Assembly: GCA_902494515.1 (NCBI GenBank)
Contig: CABUTS010000094.1
Span: forward strand, 1 to 5,531
From: an uncultured Muribaculaceae bacterium
GTDB taxonomy: Bacteria > Bacteroidota > Bacteroidia > Bacteroidales > Muribaculaceae
Direction of reading: 5' to 3'
DNA length: 5,531 nucleotides
The notes under the pieces: generated by a model
Seen by the model: only the letters and a program-made list of their open reading frames with translations
The model's database searches: none
What the model was told of the DNA's origin: nothing
Shown here: positions 1-5,351 of the stretch, piece by piece
Layout: each line of letters starts with the position of its first letter
Position numbering within the stretch: the stretch's first letter is position 1
Program-made: the position numbers and the translations under genes

Positions 1-109
1 AATAGCCGCATGTGGTCATAAGCCGCGTGCTCTTCTTTCATTGTGTCTTAAAACAAGTATAACCCGTGAGATGCTGATTACCAGCAGTTCTTACACATAA
101 CATTTTCGA

Positions 110-961
110 ATGAAACTTAAAGGATTGGCAATGATTGCAATAGGCGCGGTTCTCTCGCTGACGGGATGCGTGTCGAACGGCAAATATAACCAGCTCGTTG
201 CCCGCTACGATGCTTCGCAGTCGGCACTTTCCGACGAGAAGGCCAAGGCTGCTTCGCTCGAGGCCCTGCTGAAACAGGCGCGCCAGAACAATCAGCAGCT
301 CCGCGACGATTACGCCGCGCTGCAAAAGACTCTGGATCAGAGTATTCTGACCAACCAGTCGGGGAATGTGAATATCTCGAAACTCGTTGATGAAATCAAT
401 TCCTCGAACCAGTATATAAAACGTCTCGTGGAGGCCAAGTCGAAGAACGACTCGCTGCTGCTGGTGCTGTCGACAAACCTGACCCGTTCGCTCGACACAT
501 CGGAGCTTAAGGATGTGAATGTCAAGGTAATAAAGGGCGTGGTTTATATATCGTTAGCCGACAATATGCTGTTCAAATCGGGCAGCTACGCAATCTCGCC
601 GGACGCCATGGATATCCTGTCGAAGATCGCCAAGATTATCAAGGACTACAAGAATTACTCCGTACTTGTAGAGGGCAACACCGACAATGTGCCCATCAAA
701 CGGGAGAATATCCGCAATAACTGGGACCTCTCGGCGCTACGTGCCTCGTCGGTAGTTCAGGTATTGCAGAATGATTTCGGGGTTGATCCTCAGCGACTTA
801 CTGCCGGTGGTCGCGGCGAATACAATCCCATCGCCTCGAATGATACCCCCGAAGGGCGTCAGGCCAACCGCCGAACCCAGATTATCATTACTCCGACTCT
901 CGACCAGTTCATGGACCTGATTGACAAAGCGCCGAATACCGATTCCTCCGTAGCCAAATAA
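110..961 (+). CDS. OmpA-family peptidoglycan-binding lipoprotein
   Basis: Predicted envelope lipoprotein of 283 residues that would link the membrane to the cell wall. A short basic start (K2, K4), a hydrophobic stretch and the lipobox LTGC put the lipidated cysteine at C20. The start at 110 is preferred because the in-frame ATG at 131, although preceded by AAAGGA, would remove both lysines. Residues about 25-115 are rich in Ala, Gln, Lys and Glu and look like coiled coil. Residues about 146-260 are an OmpA/MotB C-terminal domain: the TDNVPIK loop (191-197), NWDLSALRA (204-212) and the closing NRR (253-255). D192 and R211 fall where this family binds diaminopimelate. The usual GHTD reads GNTD (189-192). 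No acidic residues follow C20, so surface export is not suggested and a periplasmic location is inferred. The gene is monocistronic, ended by a terminator 20 bp downstream. Its exact role (structural anchor or other) cannot be read from sequence. Confidence 0.93.
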   Translation: MKLKGLAMIAIGAVLSLTGCVSNGKYNQLVARYDASQSALSDEKAKAASLEALLKQARQNNQQLRDDYAALQKTLDQSILTNQSGNVNISKLVDEINSSNQYIKRLVEAKSKNDSLLLVLSTNLTRSLDTSELKDVNVKVIKGVVYISLADNMLFKSGSYAISPDAMDILSKIAKIIKDYKNYSVLVEGNTDNVPIKRENIRNNWDLSALRASSVVQVLQNDFGVDPQRLTAGGRGEYNPIASNDTPEGRQANRRTQIIITPTLDQFMDLIDKAPNTDSSVAK

Positions 962-981
962 CACCTCCCTTCATAACCCAC

Positions 982-1026
982 AGCGGCCGCCTCCCATCTT
1001 CCGGAGCGCGGCCGCTTTTGCGTTTT
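982..1026 (+). terminator. Intrinsic terminator of the OmpA-family gene
   Basis: A perfect 9-bp GC-rich stem is formed by AGCGGCCGC (982-990) and GCGGCCGCT (1008-1016). The stem continues inward with CTCC (991-994) pairing GGAG (1003-1006), leaving one bulged C at 1007 and an 8-nt loop. It is followed by TTTTGCGTTTT (1016-1026). It starts 20 bp after the stop codon of the lipoprotein gene and should end that transcript, separating it from the sanA-like gene. Confidence 0.88.
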
Positions 1027-1083
1027 AGATGGCATGGAGGAGGTAGTTTTTATGGCATAATGGAAGAGTGGGTTTTATGGCAT
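1023..1083. repeat. Three degenerate T-tract/ATGGCAT repeats
   Basis: The heptamer ATGGCAT occurs at 1029-1035, 1052-1058 and 1077-1083, spaced 23 and 25 bp apart. Each copy follows a run of four or five T (1023-1026, 1047-1051, 1073-1076) and is followed by purine-rich sequence. They look like decayed tandem units of about 24 bp. The first T-run is shared with the terminator tail. No function is evident. Confidence 0.5.
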
Positions 1084-1095
1084 GAGAGAATAGCA

Positions 1096-1128
1096 ACGTA
1101 CGGACGTGCCAAAGGCACGTCCGTACGT
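1096..1128. repeat. Perfect 15-bp inverted repeat, AAA loop
   Basis: ACGTACGGACGTGCC (1096-1110) is matched exactly by its reverse complement (1114-1128) across the loop AAA (1111-1113), giving a 33-nt hairpin. No T-run follows on either strand, so it is not a normal intrinsic terminator. It lies between the terminator of the lipoprotein gene and the promoter of the sanA-like gene. It resembles an interspersed extragenic palindrome of the REP type, but whether it is repeated elsewhere in the genome cannot be seen here. Confidence 0.85.
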
Positions 1129-1129
1129 G

Positions 1130-1192
1130 GAGGTGGGACTTTGGCACATTGGGGTGGGACTTCGGGATGTTGAGGTGGGACTTTGGCATTGC
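1130..1192. repeat. Three imperfect 21-bp tandem repeats
   Basis: Units start at 1130, 1151 and 1172. All contain GGTGGGACTT (1132-1141, 1153-1162, 1174-1183) at an exact 21-bp period. Units 1 and 3 share GAGGTGGGACTTTGGCA and unit 2 is more diverged. CTTTGGCAC in unit 1 (1139-1147) is the reverse complement of GTGCCAAAG (1106-1114) in the loop region of the neighbouring inverted repeat, so the two elements may be one composite structure. The period equals seven codons, but there is no plausible start or ribosome-binding site, so I do not call it coding. Confidence 0.75.
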
Positions 1193-1219
1193 CTGTCGAC
1201 TTGAATGATACTTGAAAAA

Positions 1220-1251
1220 TTTGGGGAAATGAGGATTTTTGACTTACTTTG
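1220..1251 (+). promoter_or_regulatory. Probable Bacteroidota-type promoter of the sanA-like gene
   Basis: TTTG (1220-1223) is followed after 20 nt by TTACTTTG (1244-1251), seven of eight matches to the Bacteroidota -7 consensus TAnnTTTG with the usual spacing to the -33 TTTG box. Transcription would start near 1257-1259. This places the in-frame ATG at 1205 upstream of the transcript and argues for a later start of the gene. The leader would be about 90 nt and would contain the 17-18-bp repeat array. No operator could be identified. Confidence 0.6.
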
Positions 1252-1293
1252 CATCGTTTATCAGCAAATGGGAGAAATGCGGACTACGACGGT

Positions 1294-1364
1294 GCATCAA
1301 AAGGAGGACAAGCATGACAAGGAGGACAAGCATCAAAATAGGTCAATCATGACAAAGAGAACGA
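1294..1364 (+). repeat. Four-unit 17-18-bp tandem array over the gene start
   Basis: The units are GCATCAAAAGGAGGACAA (1294-1311), GCATGACAAGGAGGACAA (1312-1329), GCATCAAAATAGGTCAA (1330-1346) and the diverged TCATGACAAAGAGAACGA (1347-1364). The last unit carries the ATG of the sanA-like gene (1349). The second carries a matching ATG (1314). The first two also contain AGGAGG (1302-1307 and 1320-1325). The array looks like repeated duplication of a translation-initiation region. Confidence 0.7.
1314..1352 (+). CDS. Possible 12-codon leader peptide overlapping the sanA-like start
   Basis: A short frame encoding MTRRTSIKIGQS begins at an ATG placed six bases after a full AGGAGG (1302-1307), the clearest ribosome-binding site upstream of this gene. 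Its TGA (1350-1352) overlaps the ATG of the next gene (1349-1351) as ATGA, the arrangement of translationally coupled genes. Its first residues (MTRRTS) resemble those of the main protein (MTKRTK) because both derive from units of the same tandem array. It may be a real coupling leader or a by-product of the duplication; the sequence alone does not decide. Confidence 0.3.
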   Translation: MTRRTSIKIGQS

Positions 1365-2020
1365 AGATATTGCTCAAACGTGGCGCTATAAGCATGAGTG
1401 TATTCATGATATTGGTAATAGCGTTTACTGTCTATGCCAACATCAGGGTTGAGGCGGCTGTATCAGACCGGATATACGTGGATGTGGAGTCGGTGCCTCA
1501 TAATAGGGTAGCTCTTTTGCTGGGCACAAATCCTCTGAACAGATGGGGGCGCCCGAACTCCTACTTCACAAACCGGATTAATACGGCTGCGGAACTTTTC
1601 CATGCCGGTAAAGTGGACTTCATAATCGCCAGTGGCGACAATCACACGAAGCTATACGATGAGCCGACGGCCATGCGGGATTCTCTGATGGTTCACGGTG
1701 TGCCGGAGGGGAGGATAATACTGGATTTCGCCGGGTTCCGTACGCTTGATTCCGTTGTGCGGGCAAAGGAGATCTTCGGATGCGATTCGCTGACTGTAAT
1801 ATCGCAGGCCGACCATAATGCTCGCGCCCTGTATATCGCGGAATCCAACGGGATTGAGGCCGTAGCTGTTTCGGCTCCGCTGAGGGCCGGCAGATGGGTG
1901 AGGTTCCGCCTTACACTGCGGGAATGGCTTGCGCGCGACAAGATGATGCTGGACCTTTGGTTCGGCAAGCAGCCGCATTTTCTCGGCGAGAAAATTGCAA
2001 TCCCAGATAATGTGAATTAG
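1349..2020 (+). CDS. sanA: SanA/YdcF-type (DUF218) envelope protein
   Basis: Member of the SanA branch of the DUF218 family. In enterobacteria SanA is an inner-membrane protein affecting envelope barrier function and high-temperature vancomycin exclusion; its biochemical activity is not settled. From the start at 1349 the protein has 223 residues, near the roughly 239 of E. coli SanA. A basic N-terminus leads into one membrane segment (about 14-31), then a periplasmic domain with family motifs: VALLLGT (54-60), SGDN (95-98), YDEPTAMR (103-110), AGFRTLDSVVR (128-138) and ISQADHNARAL (151-161), with H156 and R159 in the last. The frame opens at an ATG at 1205, but that lies before the likely promoter, and the extra 48 residues are a hydrophilic product of the tandem array. 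The Nudix gene follows after 23 bp, so the two probably share a transcript. The leader frame ending in ATGA may couple translation. Confidence 0.88.
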   Translation: MTKRTKILLKRGAISMSVFMILVIAFTVYANIRVEAAVSDRIYVDVESVPHNRVALLLGTNPLNRWGRPNSYFTNRINTAAELFHAGKVDFIIASGDNHTKLYDEPTAMRDSLMVHGVPEGRIILDFAGFRTLDSVVRAKEIFGCDSLTVISQADHNARALYIAESNGIEAVAVSAPLRAGRWVRFRLTLREWLARDKMMLDLWFGKQPHFLGEKIAIPDNVN

Positions 2021-2021
2021 T

Positions 2022-2063
2022 TATACAGGATAATCTATTGAATATGCAGGATAATCTGAAGGA
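2022..2063 (+). repeat. 21-bp tandem duplication over the Nudix gene start
   Basis: TATACAGGATAATCT (2022-2036) recurs as TATGCAGGATAATCT (2043-2057), 14 of 15 identical, at a 21-bp period. The second copy contains the ATG at 2044; the first has ATA in its place, in the same frame. The repeat therefore looks like a duplicated start region in which the upstream start codon is lost or never formed. Confidence 0.7.
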
Positions 2064-2556
2064 AAAACTTCCGCTGGTTGACGAGGAAGGGAATGTGATC
2101 GGCTGCGCCACGCGCGGCGAATGTCACGACGGCACGCGGCGCCCGCTGCACCCGGTTGTGCATCTGCATGTGTTTGATGCTCAGGGACGTCTGTATCTGC
2201 AAAAACGTCCCGACTGGAAAGATATCCAGCCGGGAAAATGGGATACGGCCGTCGGCGGGCACGTCGACTACGGCGAGGACGTAGCGACGGCGCTTCGCCG
2301 CGAGGTCCGTGAGGAGTTAGATATCACCGACTTCGAGCCGAAGTTTCTGCGCCGCTACATCTTCGAATGTGACCGCGAGCGGGAACTGGTCAACGCTTTC
2401 ATGGCAACGGTTGCCGAGGAGCCGCGGCCCAGCGAGGAACTTGCCGGCGGACGCTTCTGGACCCGCGCCGAAATCCTTGACGGACTCGGCGCCGAGCCAT
2501 GTCCCTTCACGCCCAACTTCTGCCGCGAATACCGGGACCTGTTTCTAAAAGGGTGA
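2044..2556 (+). CDS. Nudix hydrolase, IPP-isomerase-like/YfcD-type
   Basis: Cytosolic Nudix-fold enzyme of 170 residues, expected to hydrolyse a nucleoside diphosphate derivative or related pyrophosphate with Mg2+ or Mn2+. The Nudix box is complete apart from one late position: G72, E78, then REVREELDI (86-94), with D93 where glycine is usual. E87, E90 and E91 are the expected metal ligands. The N-terminal LVDEEGNVIG (11-20) and the histidine-rich CHDGTRRPLHPVVHLHVF (27-44) resemble the YfcD and isopentenyl-diphosphate-isomerase branch. The catalytic cysteine of true isomerases is absent (the segment reads AVGGHVDYGE, 69-78), so isomerase activity is unlikely. An in-frame TTG at 2038 could add two residues, but ATG at 2044 is preferred. 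No strong ribosome-binding site is visible. It follows the sanA-like gene by 23 bp and its last 12 bp overlap the end of the convergent hydrolase gene. The substrate is unknown. Confidence 0.9.
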   Translation: MQDNLKEKLPLVDEEGNVIGCATRGECHDGTRRPLHPVVHLHVFDAQGRLYLQKRPDWKDIQPGKWDTAVGGHVDYGEDVATALRREVREELDITDFEPKFLRRYIFECDRERELVNAFMATVAEEPRPSEELAGGRFWTRAEILDGLGAEPCPFTPNFCREYRDLFLKG

Positions 2557-5256
2557 GGTCAGGGCTACGTGGGGCGCGGCGGAGGAGCGGAGGTCGGCGG
2601 GACTGTATGAGACGGTCAGGGTGGCGCTGGCGCCGGGCATAAGGGTGATGTAGTTGTCGCTGTATGTTACGGGGAGAACCTGACCGCCGTCGGCATCGAG
2701 GAGGTTCAGGCGCAGGAAGATCGCCGGGGTGTCGCGCGAGGTGTTGTGGAGTTTCACCTCGATGTGGCATAGGTTGTCGGCGCCGCAGCGGGGTTTGCCG
2801 GCGCGGAGGGTGACTTTCGGGGTGGGGAGGTCGCGGATGGCCCGGAGATCGTAGCTGCCGTCGGAGTTGAGCAGGTAAAGGTTGGTGGAGACGGGGCGTC
2901 CTTTGCGGTCGCTGAGGGTCTGGTCCACGAAATAGAGGCCGCTGAAGCCTTCGGGGAGCACGGGCATGTCGAAGGTGAGGGTAGTGTCAACGGGGAGGTC
3001 GAGCTTTTCGTTGGCGGTGGCCAGGACTTTGCCGTGGATGTCGCGCAGACGGGTGGTGGCCTTCAGCCCGTCGCGGGGAAGTCCGGAGCGGTTGATTACC
3101 TCAACGGTGTTGGTGGCGGCATTGCGCTGGATGTGAACGGGTTCGCAGGCTTTTTTCGAGCCGAAGAATGCGCCGAGGGGTTCGAAGTAATAGTCGTAGG
3201 TCTGCCATACCATGCTGGGCCATGCGGGGTGGCTCATCCAGAGGAGCACACCCTGGCGCGAGCCGGAGGTGGACTCGAACAGGGCACGGTAGGATTCGTA
3301 GCTGAGCCACTGCGCCAGCTCGGCGAAGGTGCGGGTGTCGCTGAACGGGCCGAAGTTTTCCTCCATCATTTCCATGAAGGCGCCACAATTCTGGGCGCCG
3401 CCGAGGGTGAAGTCGTGGAGGGCCATCGGCAGCCGGAGGGCCTCGAAATCCGAGACATCACCGAAGGTGCGCTGCAGCCCCTCGAGGGTCATCGGCGCGG
3501 GGATGCCGCGCTCGGAGTGGATCTTGCCGCTCTGGTTTTTAAAGTAAAATTCCGGGCGCATGGCGCGATAGGGACCAAAGCCCGAAACGCCCCCTGCAGC
3601 CGAATGGGGGATATAGAGAAGGTCCGGGTGGTTCTCGGCTACAATCCGGCGCAGCGCCGAGTCGAGACGGGCGGGTGGATTTCCTTCGTTGCGACCGCAG
3701 TATAGCAGGAGCGAGGGGTGGCGGCGGATACGTTTCACCAGCTCGAGGGCGTTGTCGGTGAACATCGTGTCGTCGTCGGGATGGGGACCATCGCCGGGGT
3801 TGGCGAGCCAGAAGTCCTGCCAGATCATCACGCCGTTGCGGTCGCAGGCCTCGTAGAACTCCTCGTTGGGAGTCTGACCGACCCAGTTGCGGATAAGGGA
3901 GAAATTCTGCTGGCGGTGGAGGTTGACAGCGGTGTTGTATTCGCGCTGGCCGTAGCGGAGGTTGGCCTCGGAGAAGCCCCAGTTACCGCCGTAGGCTGCC
4001 ATACGGCGGCCGTTGACATAGACCTTGAGGTTGGTTTCGGGGTCTACGGCCGACACCTGACGGAGACCGACGTCGAAACGGAGCGTGTCGGGGCGGGCGG
4101 CGGCATCGGCGGGTGTGAAGATGAAGTCAGCGGCGTGGAGCACCGGAGCGCCCATGCCGTTGGGCCACCAGAGGGGCATACGCAGGCCCGATAGCTGCGG
4201 ATAGCTTTCGGACGCAAACTCCTCGGTGACAGCGGTGTGCGGGGCGATCTCCACATCCTTTTCCACTTCGATGCCGGCCATAGCGAAACGGAGCTTGCCG
4301 GCGAGGGGAGCGGCGGTGGAGTTGGTGAGCACCACGGCGGGAGTAATCGTGGCTGCGGTGTCGGGGAGGGCGAGAGTGGTCTGCACCCAGGGGTCGGAGA
4401 GGTGAGCCGGACCCTCGTAGGTGAGGTAGACATTGTCCCAGATACCGTCGTTGCGTCCCGGAATAGTGGGAATCCAGTCCCAGCCCACCGAAGCGTGGAA
4501 CGTCGGGTTGTCGGAACCGAGCACGCCGCCGTTGGCGTCGGTTGACTGCATGGTGCGGTTCTTGACAGCTCCCTGATGATGGTTGCTTATGACCTTGACA
4601 GCCAGGATATTGTCTGAGGGGAGAAGATTGTCGGTGACGTCAAAGCGGCCATGGCTGAAAGCGCCGTTGATTTTCCCTACGAGCTTGCCGTTGAGAAAAA
4701 CATGGGCTTTCCAGTTGATGCCGTCGAAGTTGAGGAACACGCGGTCCTTGCTCTCCGCTCCGGTGAAACCTTCGGGAAGGGTGAACGAGGTGCGGTACCA
4801 AAAATCGTCGGCGAAGGGGATGTGGTCGACACTGAAAATATTTGTGCCGAAGTTCGGCTCGGCGATTTTTCCGGCGTTGACAAAGTTGATGAAGTTGGTC
4901 GAAGGGACGGACGCCGCCATCCAGGTGGAGTCGTTGAACCCCGGGGATGAGAGCCTCTCACCTTCGGGATGCCCCTGACGGAGAACCTTTTCCAGCGGGA
5001 AAAAGCGCCACTGATTGCCGTCGAGATAATAGCGGTTCCCCTCGAGACCGCGGCGCCCGATGGCTGAGAAAACTTCGGATGGGTCGCCGGGATACACGCC
5101 CGGAGCGCGGTTTTGCGCAGAGGGTATAGTGGCGTCTTGCGCGGAGGCTGCGCTGGCGTTCTGTGCGGAGGCCGCGGTAGCGTCCTGTGCGCTGGCGATT
5201 GTGGCGCAGAACAACAAACTGACGCCGGAAATACAACTGAGGAATTTTACGCTCAT
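2545..5256 (-). CDS. Secreted glycoside hydrolase family 2, exo-beta-glucosaminidase-like
   Basis: Exo-acting retaining beta-glycosidase of 903 residues, about the length of CsxA-type exo-beta-D-glucosaminidases. Order: Sec signal peptide (1-23, ending ASA before Q24); Ala/Ser/Gln repeat linker (22-49); N-terminal sugar-binding sandwich (about 70-280, with FLNFDGINWKAHVFLNGK and GWDWIPTIPGRNDGIWD); Ig-like domain (about 285-405); TIM barrel (about 405-695); and two C-terminal beta-sandwiches, the last (about 820-903, with LLDADGGQVLPVTYSDNY) resembling the Ig fold of CsxA. The acid/base is inferred as E524 in CGRNEG (520-525) and the nucleophile as E582 in HSERG (580-584). No lipobox and no type IX C-terminal domain are seen, so a periplasmic enzyme is likely. 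Start at 5256: it gives the signal peptide directly. Specificity is uncertain: the layout fits glucosaminidase, but beta-mannosidase or another family 2 activity is possible. No SusC/SusD-like partner lies in the window. It converges on the Nudix gene. Confidence 0.92.
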   Translation of the reverse strand: MSVKFLSCISGVSLLFCATIASAQDATAASAQNASAASAQDATIPSAQNRAPGVYPGDPSEVFSAIGRRGLEGNRYYLDGNQWRFFPLEKVLRQGHPEGERLSSPGFNDSTWMAASVPSTNFINFVNAGKIAEPNFGTNIFSVDHIPFADDFWYRTSFTLPEGFTGAESKDRVFLNFDGINWKAHVFLNGKLVGKINGAFSHGRFDVTDNLLPSDNILAVKVISNHHQGAVKNRTMQSTDANGGVLGSDNPTFHASVGWDWIPTIPGRNDGIWDNVYLTYEGPAHLSDPWVQTTLALPDTAATITPAVVLTNSTAAPLAGKLRFAMAGIEVEKDVEIAPHTAVTEEFASESYPQLSGLRMPLWWPNGMGAPVLHAADFIFTPADAAARPDTLRFDVGLRQVSAVDPETNLKVYVNGRRMAAYGGNWGFSEANLRYGQREYNTAVNLHRQQNFSLIRNWVGQTPNEEFYEACDRNGVMIWQDFWLANPGDGPHPDDDTMFTDNALELVKRIRRHPSLLLYCGRNEGNPPARLDSALRRIVAENHPDLLYIPHSAAGGVSGFGPYRAMRPEFYFKNQSGKIHSERGIPAPMTLEGLQRTFGDVSDFEALRLPMALHDFTLGGAQNCGAFMEMMEENFGPFSDTRTFAELAQWLSYESYRALFESTSGSRQGVLLWMSHPAWPSMVWQTYDYYFEPLGAFFGSKKACEPVHIQRNAATNTVEVINRSGLPRDGLKATTRLRDIHGKVLATANEKLDLPVDTTLTFDMPVLPEGFSGLYFVDQTLSDRKGRPVSTNLYLLNSDGSYDLRAIRDLPTPKVTLRAGKPRCGADNLCHIEVKLHNTSRDTPAIFLRLNLLDADGGQVLPVTYSDNYITLMPGASATLTVSYSPADLRSSAAPHVALTSPF
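5110..5193 (-). repeat. 24-bp (8-residue) tandem repeat at the signal-peptide junction
   Basis: Inside the hydrolase gene, residues 22-49 read SAQDATAA, SAQNASAA, SAQDATIP and a partial SAQN, an exact 8-residue period encoded by 24-bp units. The array begins in the signal-peptidase I site (ASA before Q24) and repeats an ASAQ-like cleavage motif. ATIPSAQ (42-48) also matches ATIASAQ (18-24). The product is a flexible Ala/Ser/Gln-rich linker before the first folded domain. Confidence 0.85.
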
Positions 5257-5264
5257 GTTTTCAT
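5253..5264 (-). other. Three-codon upstream frame (MKT) ending in ATGA at the hydrolase start
   Basis: On the minus strand ATG (5264-5262), AAA, ACA and TGA (5255-5253) form a minimal open frame whose stop overlaps the hydrolase ATG (5256-5254). Neither ATG has a clear Shine-Dalgarno sequence. It may be chance, a coupling device, or a remnant of an earlier MKT-type signal-peptide start in another frame. Listed as a visible arrangement, not as a demonstrated gene. Confidence 0.25.
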
Positions 5265-5272
5265 GGTATAAC

Positions 5273-5293
5273 CCGTGTCAGGGCCCGACACGG
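5273..5293 (-). promoter_or_regulatory. Leader hairpin just upstream of the hydrolase gene
   Basis: CCGTGTC and GACACGG form a perfect 7-bp stem around a 7-nt loop containing GGGCCC. On the minus strand the hairpin ends 16 nt before the ATG at 5256 and lies inside the predicted leader of about 55 nt. There is no T-run after it, so it is not a terminator. Its position could limit ribosome access or stabilise the 5' end; this is inference. Confidence 0.45.
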
Positions 5294-5319
5294 AGGTGAA
5301 ACGCAATATATTTATGGTG

Positions 5320-5351
5320 CAAAATTACAAATTTTATCTCAAACAATCAAC
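5320..5351 (-). promoter_or_regulatory. Probable Bacteroidota-type promoter of the hydrolase gene
   Basis: Read on the minus strand, GTTG (5351-5348) is followed after 20 nt by TAATTTTG (5327-5320), a full match to the -7 consensus TAnnTTTG; the upstream box matches TTTG at three of four bases. Transcription would start near 5312-5314, giving a leader of about 55 nt. A second TTTG (5346-5343) lies too close to be the -33 box. Confidence 0.65.

Noticed and set aside
57..68. GTATAACCCGTG shared with 5266-5277, and TAACCCGT again at 5481-5488
   Set aside because: One 12-bp match is roughly what chance gives in a window this size, and the copies sit in different contexts relative to their genes; not called a regulatory motif.
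72..86. TGCTG/CAGCA hairpin upstream of the lipoprotein gene
   Set aside because: Only five base pairs with no supporting context; no convincing promoter was found in 1-109 to place it in a leader.
1096..1128. Palindrome as a second terminator
   Set aside because: No T-run follows on either strand, and a good terminator already lies at 982-1026.
1133..1204. 21-bp repeats as a heptapeptide-repeat coding region (VGLWHIG-like)
   Set aside because: The frame has no ATG and no ribosome-binding site, is closed by TAG at 1091 and TGA at 1202, and the exact period of seven codons is not enough evidence.
1205..1348. N-terminal extension of the sanA-like protein from the ATG at 1205
   Set aside because: The ATG lies upstream of the best promoter match, and the extra residues include a KEDKHDKEDKH stretch that is simply the tandem DNA array read in frame. 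The family length and membrane segment fit the start at 1349.
2038..2043. TTG at 2038 as start of the Nudix gene
   Set aside because: It adds only two residues; the ATG at 2044 is a better start codon and fits the duplicated start region.
2044..2556. Nudix protein as an isopentenyl-diphosphate isomerase
   Set aside because: The N-terminal half looks related, but the catalytic cysteine segment is replaced by AVGGH and the Nudix box is of the hydrolase type.
3034..4194. Long open frames on the plus strand opposite the hydrolase gene
   Set aside because: They are antisense to a well-supported gene, low in complexity (rich in Gly, Val, Glu and Ala) and have no recognisable domain; typical of the reverse strand of GC-rich coding sequence.
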